A stretch of DNA of 64,000 bases from CALMFG01 sp963666035 (GCA_963666035.2 CAXXJI010000004.1:62001-126000); one strand, 5' to 3'. Shown: positions 40,544 to 49,507, counted from the first letter of the stretch. Translations and numbers: made by a program. The notes: generated from the letters alone by a model not told the origin.

Positions 40544-41053
40544 TTATAACTGCACTTTCTTAGGTTCTTTAATGTCGCCTTCGTCCACCAGCGTGACTTT
40601 TTTAATCCGCTGATCGGTGACAGGACGATCGCCCACGCCAGTGCGGACCGAAGCGATTTCATCCACGACATCCATACCGCTGGTTACTTGACCGAAAGCG
40701 GCATAAGCACCGTCCAGATGCGGGGCATCCGCATGCATGATAAAGAACTGAGAACCCGCAGAGTCCATCTGGCAGGCACGCGCCATGGAAAGCACACCGC
40801 GCAGGTGCTTGATATCATTATCAAATCCGTTTTCCGAAAATTCACCCTTGATGCCGTATCCCGGACCGCCCGTGCCCATGCCGTAAGGGCATCCGCCTTG
40901 AATCATAAATCCGCTGATGACGCGGTGGAAAATAAGCCCGTCATAATAGCCCTTATCCGCCAGCGAAAGAAAGTTATCGCAGGTATTGGGCGCTTTGTCC
41001 CTATATAATTCAATTTCTATTTTTTTTCCGTTTTCCATCTCAATGATGACCAT
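40544..41053 (-). CDS. Cyclophilin-type peptidyl-prolyl cis-trans isomerase
   Basis: 169 residues, one cyclophilin domain without a signal peptide, so cytoplasmic. Typical segments are APNTCDNFLSLADKGYYDGLIFHRVISGFMIQGG (with the active-site Arg and Phe), GVLSMARACQMDSAGSQFFIMHADAPHLDGAYAAFGQVTSGMDVVDEI. It catalyses proline cis-trans isomerisation and may act as a foldase. ATG 41053 follows AGAGG. It stands alone between its promoter and terminator. Confidence 0.95.
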   Translation of the reverse strand: MVIIEMENGKKIEIELYRDKAPNTCDNFLSLADKGYYDGLIFHRVISGFMIQGGCPYGMGTGGPGYGIKGEFSENGFDNDIKHLRGVLSMARACQMDSAGSQFFIMHADAPHLDGAYAAFGQVTSGMDVVDEIASVRTGVGDRPVTDQRIKKVTLVDEGDIKEPKKVQL

Positions 41054-41079
41054 AGCTTAAACCTCTTTTGTTTTTTAGG

Positions 41080-41107
41080 ATTATATCACAATGCGGTGCT
41101 TTGTAAA
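41080..41107 (-). promoter_or_regulatory. Promoter of the cyclophilin gene
   Basis: Minus strand TTTACA (41107-41102), 16 bases, TATAAT (41085-41080) with an extended TGA. Confidence 0.75.
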
Positions 41108-41174
41108 GGAACATTCTGTGAATTTTACCGGTGAATTTTGAAAAACGCATCGTTTATTTTTTATACAAATGGTG

Positions 41175-41180
41175 TATAAT
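41175..41180 (+). promoter_or_regulatory. -10 element of the degV gene
   Basis: TATAAT 31 bases before the start; no clear -35. Confidence 0.5.
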
Positions 41181-41211
41181 ATGATTAAATATATTAAGGG
41201 GTTAAAAAACT

Positions 41212-42120
41212 ATGCCGAGTGACTTATGTATCAGTGTGGATTCAACTACACCGATTTCGGAAGAGCAGAAAGTAAAGTACAATTTTATTTCGACCAGTCT
41301 GGTTTATATTATGGATGGTGAAGAACATGTCGATCAGTTCGCTGATGAATTGGAAAAATCGAATTTCTTCGAAAAACTGCGTAATGGCGCGGAAGCAACC
41401 AGCAAGAGTGCCTCTCCAAAGCATTTTATGAATATGTGGAAACCTGCGCTGGAACAGGGGAAATCCATTTTACATCTTTCCATCTCTTCACATGTCAGCA
41501 CCGCATATGAAAGCGCCACCATCGCGGCAGAAGCGCTGAATGCGGTCTATCCTGATAAAATACATGTATTCGACACACTGATCGGCGGCGCCTGCGTGAC
41601 AGAGATGGCGATTGACGCAGCCGAATTAGCAAAACAGGGCGCGACGATTCATGAGATTACGACCTGGTTAAATCAGGAGAAAAAAAAATATAACATGATG
41701 ATGTGCGTTGATGATATTTCGCACGCGAAACGTGATGGCATTATTAATACATTTCAAGCGGCCATCGGGAGCGCCATTGGGATTAAACCCGTTTTGTATG
41801 CCACCGAACAGGGTGAAATCGAAATGCTGAGCATTGTTCGCGGTCTGAAAAATGCATACGCCTTGATAACTGAAATTATTGATGCTGTAAAAACTGATGA
41901 AACCACTTGGGTGTCAGTTTCGCACGCAGGGGACGAGTATAATGCGCTGATGATGGTGGAGTCAGCAAGGGAAAAGCTGAAACAGGTGAAGGATACCGAG
42001 GTCAGTGTGCTTTCGCCGGTGCTTGGCATCAATGGCGGTCCGGGTTTGGTGGCTATATATTTTAAAGGCAAGGAACGCAAGGCGATTTTCGAGTATATTC
42101 AGAACAAAAAGAAAAAATAG
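41212..42120 (+). CDS. DegV family fatty-acid-binding protein
   Basis: 302 residues of the DegV fold, which holds a long-chain fatty acid for FakA kinase (the Fak system). The N-terminal SVDSTTPISEE, the middle HLSISSHVSTAYESATIAAEAL (Ser-rich fatty-acid pocket) and the C-terminal VSVLSPVLGINGGPGLVAIYFKG are diagnostic. The N terminus is a little shorter than average. ATG 41212 has AAGGGG upstream. It precedes the amtB-glnA genes but probably has its own transcript; no fakA is in the window. Confidence 0.9.
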   Translation: MPSDLCISVDSTTPISEEQKVKYNFISTSLVYIMDGEEHVDQFADELEKSNFFEKLRNGAEATSKSASPKHFMNMWKPALEQGKSILHLSISSHVSTAYESATIAAEALNAVYPDKIHVFDTLIGGACVTEMAIDAAELAKQGATIHEITTWLNQEKKKYNMMMCVDDISHAKRDGIINTFQAAIGSAIGIKPVLYATEQGEIEMLSIVRGLKNAYALITEIIDAVKTDETTWVSVSHAGDEYNALMMVESAREKLKQVKDTEVSVLSPVLGINGGPGLVAIYFKGKERKAIFEYIQNKKKK

Positions 42121-42138
42121 AGGATTTAAAAAAAACTA

Positions 42139-42167
42139 TTGCGCAGCTTTTTGATTTATGATAATAT
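42139..42167 (+). promoter_or_regulatory. Candidate promoter of amtB
   Basis: TTGCGC (42139-42144), 17 bases, TAATAT (42162-42167). It lies upstream of both hairpins in the leader, so the leader would be about 170 bases long. Confidence 0.4.
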
Positions 42168-42196
42168 TCATTCAAATTAAGATTTAACATTGAGAC

Positions 42197-42303
42197 AAAG
42201 GGGTCTGACGAAATTTTAGGTATTTCTTGACCCTTTTTATTATTTAGACGATGAAGTCTTACAACACCCGCATTTTTTAATGCGCGCTTTGTAAGGCTTT
42301 TTC
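42197..42303 (+). promoter_or_regulatory. amtB leader with two terminator-like hairpins
   Basis: Hairpin 1: AAAGGGGTC (42197-42205) with GACCCTTT (42229-42236), then T residues. Hairpin 2: CTTACAA (42258-42264) with TTGTAAG (42289-42295), with GCATT/AATGC nested inside, then GCTTTTTCT. The first may end the degV transcript, the second looks like an attenuator before amtB. No antitermination site of the ANTAR hexaloop type is visible. Confidence 0.5.
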
Positions 42304-42341
42304 TATTTAGGTTAAATAAAGATATTTTAGGAGAGAGAAAA

Positions 42342-43586
42342 ATGGAAAATGTAGTAATGCCAGACTTTGCCATTAATAACGTATGGGTTATTATTTCGGC
42401 AGCATTGGTGTTCATTATGCATGCGGGTTTTGCTTGTGTAGAAGCGGGATTCACGCAATCCAAAAACACAGCGAACATCATCATGAAGAATTTTATGACT
42501 ATCGCAATCGGCTCTATCTGCTATTACCTCATCGGGTTTGCGCTGATGTATGGACCGAGCATTGCGGGCCTGATTGGATGGATGACTCCGGCAACCATTC
42601 CGGCTAATGCACCGGATGCCGTACTGGATTCACACGTCAACTGGTTTTTTAACGCAGTCTTTGCGGCGACCTGCGCCACCATCGTTTCGGGCGCAGTGGC
42701 TGAAAGAACTAAATTCGGCGTTTATCTGTTTTTCTGCCTGGTCATGTGTTCGGTGATCTATCCGGTTACCGGCCATTGGATATGGGGAGGCGGCTGGCTT
42801 TCGGCTCTTGGCTTCCATGACTTTGCGGGTTCCACTGCGGTGCACGCCATTGGCGGTTTCTCGGCATTGATCGGCGCTAAGCTAGTCGGTGCACGCGCGG
42901 GTAAATATCCGCACAGGGGCACGGTTAAGACGATTCCGCCGCACAGCATTCCGCTGGGCGCGCTCGGCGTTTTGCTGCTCTGGTTCGGATGGTTTGGTTT
43001 CAACTGCGGTTCAACCTACTCCGGCACAGATCCGAGACTTGGCTTGATTGCAACTAATACGATCTTGGCGGGTGCGACCGGAGCGGTCGGCGCCATGGGA
43101 TACAGCGCGCTTAAATATGGCAAAGCGGATGTGGGCTTGACGCTAAACGGCTGTTTGGCCGGTCTGGTCGGTATTACAGCCGGATGCGACGCGGTTACTC
43201 CCTTGGGTGCGTTGGCCATCGGCATTATCGCCGGTGTCGTGATGTTGCTGGCGGTAGAGTTTTTCGACCTGCGTGCCAAAATCGACGATCCGGTGGGTGC
43301 AATCAGCGTTCACGGCATCTGCGGTGCGCTGGGCACCATGTGTGTCGGCATTTTCGCGGTAGACGGCGGTTTGCTTTATGGCGGCGGTTTTAAAATGCTC
43401 GGAGTGCAGACGTTGGGCGTTTTGACTTGTATTGCGTTTGCGATGACTATCAGCCTAGTTTACTTTGGTATCATTAAAAAGACTGCGGGCCTTCGGGTTG
43501 AACGAAAAGAAGAGATCAAAGGCCTGGATGCGGCTGAGCACGGTATTTCCGCCTACAGCAACATGGGGATTTTTGACCAACTGTAA
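42342..43586 (+). CDS. amtB: Ammonium transporter
   Basis: 414 residues with eleven predicted helices. Amt/Mep/Rh signatures are the first helix VIISAALVFIMHAGFACVEAG, the pore-lining twin histidines in GSTAVHAIGGFSALIGA and AISVHGICGALG, and LWFGWFGFNCGST. Amt trimers conduct ammonium and are gated by PII proteins, but no glnK gene lies beside it, unlike in most bacteria. ATG 42342 has TAGGAGAG in front. glnA follows at 77 bases, giving an uptake-and-assimilation pair. The leader suggests expression is attenuated. Confidence 0.95.
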   Translation: MENVVMPDFAINNVWVIISAALVFIMHAGFACVEAGFTQSKNTANIIMKNFMTIAIGSICYYLIGFALMYGPSIAGLIGWMTPATIPANAPDAVLDSHVNWFFNAVFAATCATIVSGAVAERTKFGVYLFFCLVMCSVIYPVTGHWIWGGGWLSALGFHDFAGSTAVHAIGGFSALIGAKLVGARAGKYPHRGTVKTIPPHSIPLGALGVLLLWFGWFGFNCGSTYSGTDPRLGLIATNTILAGATGAVGAMGYSALKYGKADVGLTLNGCLAGLVGITAGCDAVTPLGALAIGIIAGVVMLLAVEFFDLRAKIDDPVGAISVHGICGALGTMCVGIFAVDGGLLYGGGFKMLGVQTLGVLTCIAFAMTISLVYFGIIKKTAGLRVERKEEIKGLDAAEHGISAYSNMGIFDQL

Positions 43587-43607
43587 ATTAAATCATGTAG
43601 CCTGATT

Positions 43608-43624
43608 CCCGCCGCTTTGGCGGG
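43608..43624 (+). other. GC-rich hairpin between amtB and glnA
   Basis: CCCGCC pairs with GGCGGG around a five-base loop. There is no T tract, so it could be an intercistronic stabiliser rather than a terminator. Confidence 0.5.
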
Positions 43625-43662
43625 GAGAAATATTAATCAATAATAATTAAAGGAGAAGTAAA

Positions 43663-44997
43663 ATGACGAAGAAGTTTACACCCAAAGACGTACTCAAAAT
43701 GGTTGAAGAAAACGACGTTAAATTTATCAGATTACAATTTACCGACGTTTTCGGCGTGCTGAAGAATGTGGCGGTCACATCCAGACAGCTTCCGGGAATC
43801 CTGGAAAACGGCGCTATGTTTGATGGTTCCTCCATCGACGGTTTCGCAAGAATCGAAGAATCCGATATGATCTTGATGCCGGATACCGATACTTTCGAGA
43901 TTTTCCCCTGGAGACCTCAGCAAGGCAAAGTGGCACGATTGATCTGTGATGTTTTGACCACAGACGGTGAAGCCTATGCCGGATGCCCGCGCGGCGTTTT
44001 GAAGAAAGCTTTGGCGGAAGCGGAGAAAATGGGCTATTCGATGAATGTCGGCCCGGAATGTGAATTCTTCCTGTTCCAGCAGGACGAAGATGGCAACCCT
44101 ACTTTGGAAACACACGATCAGGGCGGATACTTTGATATGGCTCCGGTTGACAAAGGTGAAGATGCCAGAAGAGAAATCTGCCTGACCTTAGAAGACATGG
44201 GCTTCGAAATTGAAGCATCCCACCATGAAGTTGCTGAAGGACAGCATGAAATCGATTTTAAATACGCGGACGCTTTAAAAGTGGCCGATTCAATTATGAC
44301 TTTCAAGATGGTTGTTAAAACCATTGCGCAAAGACATGGCCTGTATGCTACCTTTATGCCAAAACCGATTTTCGGTATCAACGGTTCCGGTATGCATTCC
44401 AACCAGTCGCTTTGCACGAAAGACGGCAATGCGTTCTTTGATCCTAAAGGCGAATTGCAGCTTTCCGACGTGGCTTATAACTATATCGCAGGTCTTTTGA
44501 AACATGTTCAATCCATCGCTGCGGTAACCAATCCGACGGTTAACTCATACAAACGTTTGGTTCCGGGTTATGAAGCACCTTCCTACCTGGCATGGTCCGG
44601 CAAAAACAGATCCGCGATCATCAGAATTCCGGCTGCCAGAGGTGCTGGAACACGTGTTGAACTAAGATGTCCCGACCCGACCGCTAACCCGTATCTGGCT
44701 ATCGCTCTGATGCTGTCTGCTGGTCTGGACGGCGTAAAGAACGGTTTAAAAGCGCCAGCTCCGGTCAACAAGAATATCTTCAAGATGAGCGATGCTGAAA
44801 TGGCTGACCTTGGCGTACAGAGCCTGCCCGGCAATCTGTATGATGCGCTTCAGACTTTCAAAGCCAGCTCTCTGGTTAAAGAAGTTCTCGGCGATCATAT
44901 TTTCGAAGCTTACTACAACTATAAGATGGAAGAGTGGGACGACTTTAGAACCGCTGTTCATCCTTGGGAACTTGACAAATATTTAACCACTTATTAA
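43663..44997 (+). CDS. glnA: Type I glutamine synthetase
   Basis: 444 residues, the length of the GSI-alpha type found in Firmicutes, which is feedback-regulated rather than adenylylated. Motifs are MFDGSSIDGFARIEESDM, the ATP/metal-binding GGYFDMAPVDKGEDARREI and HHEVAEGQHEIDFKYADAL, the loop NGSGMHSNQSL, and NPTVNSYKRLVPGYEAPSYLAWSGKNRSAIIRIP. It makes glutamine from glutamate and ammonium. No MerR-type glnR gene is adjacent, as it is in Bacillus. The codon usage (GAA, AAA, CTG/TTG mixed) is that of a highly expressed gene. A terminator follows after 140 bases. Confidence 0.98.
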   Translation: MTKKFTPKDVLKMVEENDVKFIRLQFTDVFGVLKNVAVTSRQLPGILENGAMFDGSSIDGFARIEESDMILMPDTDTFEIFPWRPQQGKVARLICDVLTTDGEAYAGCPRGVLKKALAEAEKMGYSMNVGPECEFFLFQQDEDGNPTLETHDQGGYFDMAPVDKGEDARREICLTLEDMGFEIEASHHEVAEGQHEIDFKYADALKVADSIMTFKMVVKTIAQRHGLYATFMPKPIFGINGSGMHSNQSLCTKDGNAFFDPKGELQLSDVAYNYIAGLLKHVQSIAAVTNPTVNSYKRLVPGYEAPSYLAWSGKNRSAIIRIPAARGAGTRVELRCPDPTANPYLAIALMLSAGLDGVKNGLKAPAPVNKNIFKMSDAEMADLGVQSLPGNLYDALQTFKASSLVKEVLGDHIFEAYYNYKMEEWDDFRTAVHPWELDKYLTTY

Positions 44998-45056
44998 TCG
45001 CTCCTTGGCATTGCGAGCCGGGCCAGGCCTGGCAAAATTCGCATGCTAATGATAAA

Positions 45057-45126
45057 CTTCTTTGTTCGGCCGGCTTTTAAGAGCGACTAACCTCGCTCTT
45101 AAGCCAAAGGCCGTAAATCAAAGAAG
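45057..45126 (+). repeat. Large inverted repeat downstream of glnA
   Basis: Nested complementary arms: CTTCTTTG (45057-45064) with CAAAGAAG (45119-45126), CGGCC with GGCCG, and an inner stem of about 12 bases, GGCTTTTAAGAGCG with CGCTCTTAAGCC, around a short loop. A separate 12-base palindrome GCCAGGCCTGGC lies at about 45022-45033. This 300-base gap has no gene. It could be a mobile palindromic element, a small RNA or a 3'-end processing structure. Confidence 0.7.
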
Positions 45127-45140
45127 CAAAAACGAAAAAT

Positions 45141-45186
45141 ACCGGCGGATTTGCGTTTTTCTTACGTGAAGCACCGGTTTTTTTAT
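45141..45186 (+). terminator. Terminator downstream of glnA
   Basis: ACCGG (45141-45145) pairs with CCGGT (45174-45178), a loop of about 28 bases between them, followed by a run of T residues. Confidence 0.7.
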
Positions 45187-45249
45187 CAGCACATGCATGA
45201 CAAATAATGGCATAATAATTGACTTTTCGTAAACAGGTAGTTTAAACTG

Positions 45250-45278
45250 TATACAACAGTTTTGCTTTTTGCTATACT
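45250..45278 (+). promoter_or_regulatory. Promoter of the D,D-carboxypeptidase gene
   Basis: TATACA (45250-45255), 17 bases, TATACT (45273-45278) with an extended TGC. Confidence 0.6.
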
Positions 45279-45316
45279 GTTTTTTATGTAAAAAAACCCT
45301 TAAGGTGAACTTGATT

Positions 45317-46753
45317 TTGAAACGACTTTTAGGAATTCTTTTAATATCTGCTGCCATACTCATCCTGCCTTTTTTTGCGCTGGCGGAGAACGAAGGCGCT
45401 GCCGATACATCGACTGAAGATACCGCAGATCTACTGGATCAAACGCCGACATTTAATGAAGGCAAAGTTGATGCGGCGGCTGTGATGCTGCTGGACGCAA
45501 GAAGCGGACTGGTGATGTATTCTAAAAACGCAGATCAAACTATATATCCCGCTTCCACCACCAAAATGATGACCTGTATGATTGTTTTGGAGCAGTCTGA
45601 GACCAGCGATATGGTTACCTGCGGACAGGAAGTGGTTTTCTCCAGCGAGTATTCGACAATGGGGCTGGTGCCCGGTGAAATCATATCCGTACGAGATTTA
45701 ATCTATGGTATGATGCTGGTTTCAGGCAACGACGCCGCCGCGGCACTGGCGGTCTATATCGGCGGTTCAATCGAAGGATTTGCCGATATGATGAATGAAA
45801 AAGCGAAAGAGCTCGGCATGACCAATACCCATTTTACCAATCCGCACGGTGCGCATGACGATAACCATTTTACCACCGCAGAGGATATGGCTAAACTGGC
45901 CATGTATGCCTACCAAAACCCTGACTTTATGAGTATCGTCGCAACCACGATCCATCAACCGGCAGACACCAATATGGCGACAGAAAAACCGCTTTTGGAT
46001 AATTCCAACCGCTTGATTAGAAACGATGTCAATTCTTATGCCAAATGGTATAACGAATATGCTACAGGCATGAAAACCGGTTACACATCTCAGGCGGGAT
46101 ACTGTCTGGTTGCGTCTGCCTCAAAGAATAATCAAGATTTGATTGCGCTCATTTTTAACCACGAGAGCACGAATGATCGATTTACGCTGGCCAACGAGCT
46201 TTTCTCCTTTGGCTATGAGAATTACGCGCAGGTTGATCTTTTGGATATCCTTGGTACATCGGTGGTGCGCGAAGCGATCACCAATGCAACCGCGGACGAT
46301 CCAAACGGCGGATTTATGGAGTTCATACCCGATATACAGGCGAATACATATTTCACCGATACCAATAATTTTGTCACATCATTAAAAAACAACTCGGATG
46401 CGATTCAGGCGATGGTGGACTTGGATGCCGACTTGCGTGCGCCGATTCATAAAGGGGAAATTTACGGTAAAGTGATCTATCAGTACGGCGATCGGATTTT
46501 ACTGCGATGTAATCTGGTGGCGGCGTACGATATGCTGGATTACGCGACCGATTATTTGACTTTTCAAGAAGAAAACCCGAATGTATCCATTGCACCACCA
46601 AAGGATTTAAACTCGGGAACGGCGCCGGCGTGGTGGTGGATGATCTTTCCGGCCATGCTGATACTGCTGATTACCTACCGCTTGCTGACTTATAACCGCA
46701 CCAAATATAAGCGGTCCAAAAACAGACATAATTACGGGGACTATCAAGCATAA
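45317..46753 (+). CDS. D-alanyl-D-alanine carboxypeptidase, penicillin-binding protein 5 family
   Basis: 478 residues, secreted and membrane-anchored. The N-terminal signal (KRLLGILLISAAILILPFFALA) is followed by the penicillin-binding peptidase S11 domain with the three active-site motifs: SxxK in YPASTTKMM, SGN in VSGNDAA and KTG in GMKTGYTS. The C-terminal domain and a last membrane helix (WWWMIFPAMLILLITYRLL) hold it at the membrane. It trims the terminal D-Ala from peptidoglycan stem peptides, regulating cross-linking. The frame reaches back to 45269, but that would precede the promoter; TTG 45317 has AAGGTGA (45302-45308) at good distance. It is followed by its own terminator. Confidence 0.93.
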   Translation: MKRLLGILLISAAILILPFFALAENEGAADTSTEDTADLLDQTPTFNEGKVDAAAVMLLDARSGLVMYSKNADQTIYPASTTKMMTCMIVLEQSETSDMVTCGQEVVFSSEYSTMGLVPGEIISVRDLIYGMMLVSGNDAAAALAVYIGGSIEGFADMMNEKAKELGMTNTHFTNPHGAHDDNHFTTAEDMAKLAMYAYQNPDFMSIVATTIHQPADTNMATEKPLLDNSNRLIRNDVNSYAKWYNEYATGMKTGYTSQAGYCLVASASKNNQDLIALIFNHESTNDRFTLANELFSFGYENYAQVDLLDILGTSVVREAITNATADDPNGGFMEFIPDIQANTYFTDTNNFVTSLKNNSDAIQAMVDLDADLRAPIHKGEIYGKVIYQYGDRILLRCNLVAAYDMLDYATDYLTFQEENPNVSIAPPKDLNSGTAPAWWWMIFPAMLILLITYRLLTYNRTKYKRSKNRHNYGDYQA

Positions 46754-46758
46754 ACAAG

Positions 46759-46782
46759 AACCGTCATCCGGCGGTTTTTTTG
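46759..46782 (+). terminator. Terminator of the D,D-carboxypeptidase gene
   Basis: AACCGTC (46759-46765) with GGCGGTT (46770-46776) including one G-U pair, then TTTTTTG. Confidence 0.82.
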
Positions 46783-46812
46783 TGAAAAAAGTAAGAATTA
46801 ATTTTGATTTAT

Positions 46813-46841
46813 TTGAGGAATAGTTAGAAATACTATATAAT
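46813..46841 (+). promoter_or_regulatory. Promoter of the DUF512-der-plsY operon
   Basis: TTGAGG (46813-46818), 17 bases, TATAAT (46836-46841). The next start codon is at 46853, so the untranslated leader would be only about four bases long. Confidence 0.75.
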
Positions 46842-46852
46842 ATCTTTTAGTT

Positions 46853-48172
46853 ATGGGATATATCGTTAAATCGGTCGATGAAAACAGTATCGCCGCCGAA
46901 GTGGGCATTCTTCCCGGCGATGAGATCATTGATTTTAACAATCAACCTTTCGTTGATATCATAGACTTTTATTTTTTTGTGTCAAAACATGCGTTTTCCA
47001 TTGGCTATATCAACGGGGAAGGCGAAACCGTTAAGGCTAAAATTCAGAAACTGCCTGAGGAGACGCTGGGGCTGACCTTTGAAACGGATATGCTGGGCGG
47101 TTCCAGACACTGTGGGAATCGCTGCGTCTTTTGCTTTGTCGATCAGCTGCCCGAAGGAATGCGAAAGAGCCTGTATCATAAAGACGAAGACTGGCGCTAT
47201 TCTTTGATTTTCGGAAACTATGTCACGTTGTCATATTTGTCTAAAAAGGATTTAAAGCGTATCAGGCGCAGAAGAATATCCAACCTGTATGTGTCGGTAC
47301 ATACGGTAGATGAGACTTTACGAAAAAAAATGCTGGGGCGGGAAAATGTTCGCCCGATCAAACCGCTTCTGAAAAAACTGGCTCGGGCGGGTGTGTCGAT
47401 GCACACGCAGATTGTGCTGGTGCCGGACATGAACGACGGAACGTATCTTGAGGAGAGCTTTCGGTTCTTAAAATCGCTGTACCCGAAGGTGCAGTCGGTT
47501 TCTGTGATCCCTGTGGGTTTGACCGCACATCGGGAAGGGCTTAGTGTTTTACGTGAAGCCACCAAAGATAACGCGATTGGTATCGTTGAAAATATCGCAA
47601 GATGGCAGGCGGAATGCCGTAAAGCGTTTGGAATCGGATTTATCTACGCATCGGACGAAATGTTTATCAAAGCCGAAAAACCGATGCCCAAAGCCGAGTA
47701 TTACGACGGATATCCGCAGATTGAAAACGGTGTTGGGTTGGTCACGCAGTTTGATGATACGTTTTGGGCCGCTTTGGAACAGATAAAAAAAGCCGTCCCA
47801 AGGTATCGGCATTGCACGGTTATCACCGCAGGTGCGTTTTATCCGTTTATGATGCGTTACGCGAAAGCCTTGGAAAAAAAGCTTGGTATGCGGGTTGACG
47901 TTATCTGTGCAAAAAATCAATTCTTTGGCGGGCAGGTGAATGTGGCAGGGCTTTTGACCGGCAGCGATCTGATTGCCGCCGCTAAGGGACAGGATTTGGG
48001 CGAAGCGGTGTTTGTTTCGGAAAACACATTAAGAGACGGAGAAGATGTATTGCTGGACGATATGCGCCCCGAAGAGTTAGCGTCCAGATTGAATTGCCGG
48101 GTGGAATTTACACCTTCGGATGGAGAAAGCTTTTTAAAGATGTTTATTGATGAAGAATTTGGAGATCAATGA
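46853..48172 (+). CDS. DUF512 protein with PDZ-like and radical-SAM-like domains
   Basis: 439 residues. A small PDZ-like domain opens it (YIVKSVDENSIAAEVGILPGDEIIDFNN, about 3-65), followed by a CxxxCxxC motif in HCGNRCVFCFVDQLP (Cys87, 91, 94), a radical-SAM-like barrel and the C-terminal DUF512 region (about 250-430). The family is widespread in Clostridia beside der, as here, and its activity is unknown. No Shine-Dalgarno is seen before ATG 46853, and the promoter lies so close that the mRNA may be leaderless. The stop overlaps the der start (ATGA). Confidence 0.9.
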   Translation: MGYIVKSVDENSIAAEVGILPGDEIIDFNNQPFVDIIDFYFFVSKHAFSIGYINGEGETVKAKIQKLPEETLGLTFETDMLGGSRHCGNRCVFCFVDQLPEGMRKSLYHKDEDWRYSLIFGNYVTLSYLSKKDLKRIRRRRISNLYVSVHTVDETLRKKMLGRENVRPIKPLLKKLARAGVSMHTQIVLVPDMNDGTYLEESFRFLKSLYPKVQSVSVIPVGLTAHREGLSVLREATKDNAIGIVENIARWQAECRKAFGIGFIYASDEMFIKAEKPMPKAEYYDGYPQIENGVGLVTQFDDTFWAALEQIKKAVPRYRHCTVITAGAFYPFMMRYAKALEKKLGMRVDVICAKNQFFGGQVNVAGLLTGSDLIAAAKGQDLGEAVFVSENTLRDGEDVLLDDMRPEELASRLNCRVEFTPSDGESFLKMFIDEEFGDQ

Positions 48173-49497
48173 TGAGTAAACCTTTGGTGGCCATAGTAGG
48201 CCGCCCAAACGTTGGGAAATCGACTTTTTTTAACCGTATTGTCGGGAAACGTATTTCCATTGTGGAGGATACGCCGGGTGTAACGCGGGACCGCATTTAT
48301 GCGGATGCGGAGTGGTTATCGCATAGCTTTACGGTGGTGGACACCGGCGGTATCGATGTGGCCAGCGAAGATACCATCTTAAGCCAGATGCGCTTGCAGG
48401 CCGAAGTGGCGATTGAGTCGGCGGACGTGATTTTGTTTTTTGTTGATATTCGGGACGGTGTTTTGCCTGCGGATATGGATGTGGCTCATATGATGCGGAG
48501 CGCCAAAAAACCGGTGCTCGTGGTGGCCAACAAATCGGACAATGTGGAGATGGACCGCGAAGCGTATGCTTTTTACGAGCTGGGCTTCGAGGAAGTTTTT
48601 GCGGTATCTTCCATTCAAGGCCTTGGTATCGGTGATCTTTTGGATACCGTGATAAAACATTTTGACGCACAGGAAGCGGATGAAGCGGAGGATACGCGGT
48701 TTAAAATCGCGGTAGCAGGGAAACCGAATGCGGGTAAATCCTCGCTGGTCAACAAGATTCTTGGTATGGAGCGCAGCATCGTCAGCGATATTCCGGGCAC
48801 TACGCGGGATGCGATTGATTCTGAATTTGAGCTCGCCGGCGAAAAAGCCGTGATTATTGACACGGCGGGTATCCGAAGAAAATCCAAGATACCTGATAAA
48901 ACTGTGGAGCGGTACAGTGTGATTCGCGCGTTTTCCGCGGTGCGTCGCGCAGATGTGACGCTGATACTCATTGACGCCGAAGAGGGCTTAACCGATCAGG
49001 ATATCAAGATTGCAGGTTTTGTGCACGATGAAGGCAAACCCAGCGTGATTGCGGTGAACAAGTGGGATTTGGTGGATAAAAATACCCATACCTTAAATCA
49101 ATACACGAACGACTTAAAAAAACAACTGCAGTTTATGCCGTATGTTCATTATGAGTATATTTCGGCACTGACAGGACAGCGCGTACACAAACTTTTGGAA
49201 GCGGCCAAGCAGGCCTACGACAACGCCGGAAGGCGTATCACTACCGGCCTTTTGAACGATTGTATCACTGAGGCGGTCACCGTGACCGAGCCGCCGAGCA
49301 AGGGCGGCCGTAGATTGAAGATTTTTTATGCCACTCAGGTCAGCGTATATCCGCCTGCTTTTGTGCTGTTTGTCAACGATCCAACGCTGATGCACTTTTC
49401 ATATGAGCGGTATTTAGAGAATTTTTTGCGTAAGACATTCGATTTTTCGGGCACACCGATTCATATCATGCTGCGCAGCAGAAACCAGGATAAATAG
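48169..49497 (+). CDS. der: Ribosome biogenesis GTPase Der (EngA)
   Basis: 442 residues with two G domains and a C-terminal KH-like domain. G1 motifs are GRPNVGKST (11-19) and GKPNAGKSS (about 184-192); each has its DTxG switch (VVDTGGID; IDTAGIRRKSK) and NKxD motifs. Der is essential for 50S subunit assembly. The start is ATG 48169 or the adjacent ATG 48172, behind GGAG. It overlaps the DUF512 gene by four bases and is followed 10 bases later by plsY. Confidence 0.97.
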   Translation: MMSKPLVAIVGRPNVGKSTFFNRIVGKRISIVEDTPGVTRDRIYADAEWLSHSFTVVDTGGIDVASEDTILSQMRLQAEVAIESADVILFFVDIRDGVLPADMDVAHMMRSAKKPVLVVANKSDNVEMDREAYAFYELGFEEVFAVSSIQGLGIGDLLDTVIKHFDAQEADEAEDTRFKIAVAGKPNAGKSSLVNKILGMERSIVSDIPGTTRDAIDSEFELAGEKAVIIDTAGIRRKSKIPDKTVERYSVIRAFSAVRRADVTLILIDAEEGLTDQDIKIAGFVHDEGKPSVIAVNKWDLVDKNTHTLNQYTNDLKKQLQFMPYVHYEYISALTGQRVHKLLEAAKQAYDNAGRRITTGLLNDCITEAVTVTEPPSKGGRRLKIFYATQVSVYPPAFVLFVNDPTLMHFSYERYLENFLRKTFDFSGTPIHIMLRSRNQDK

Positions 49498-49507
49498 GGG
49501 AGAGAAT

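Noticed and set aside
42197..42303. ANTAR-type antiterminator target
   Set aside because: Neither hairpin shows a hexanucleotide loop with the expected A1 and G4 pattern, so I list only terminator-like hairpins.
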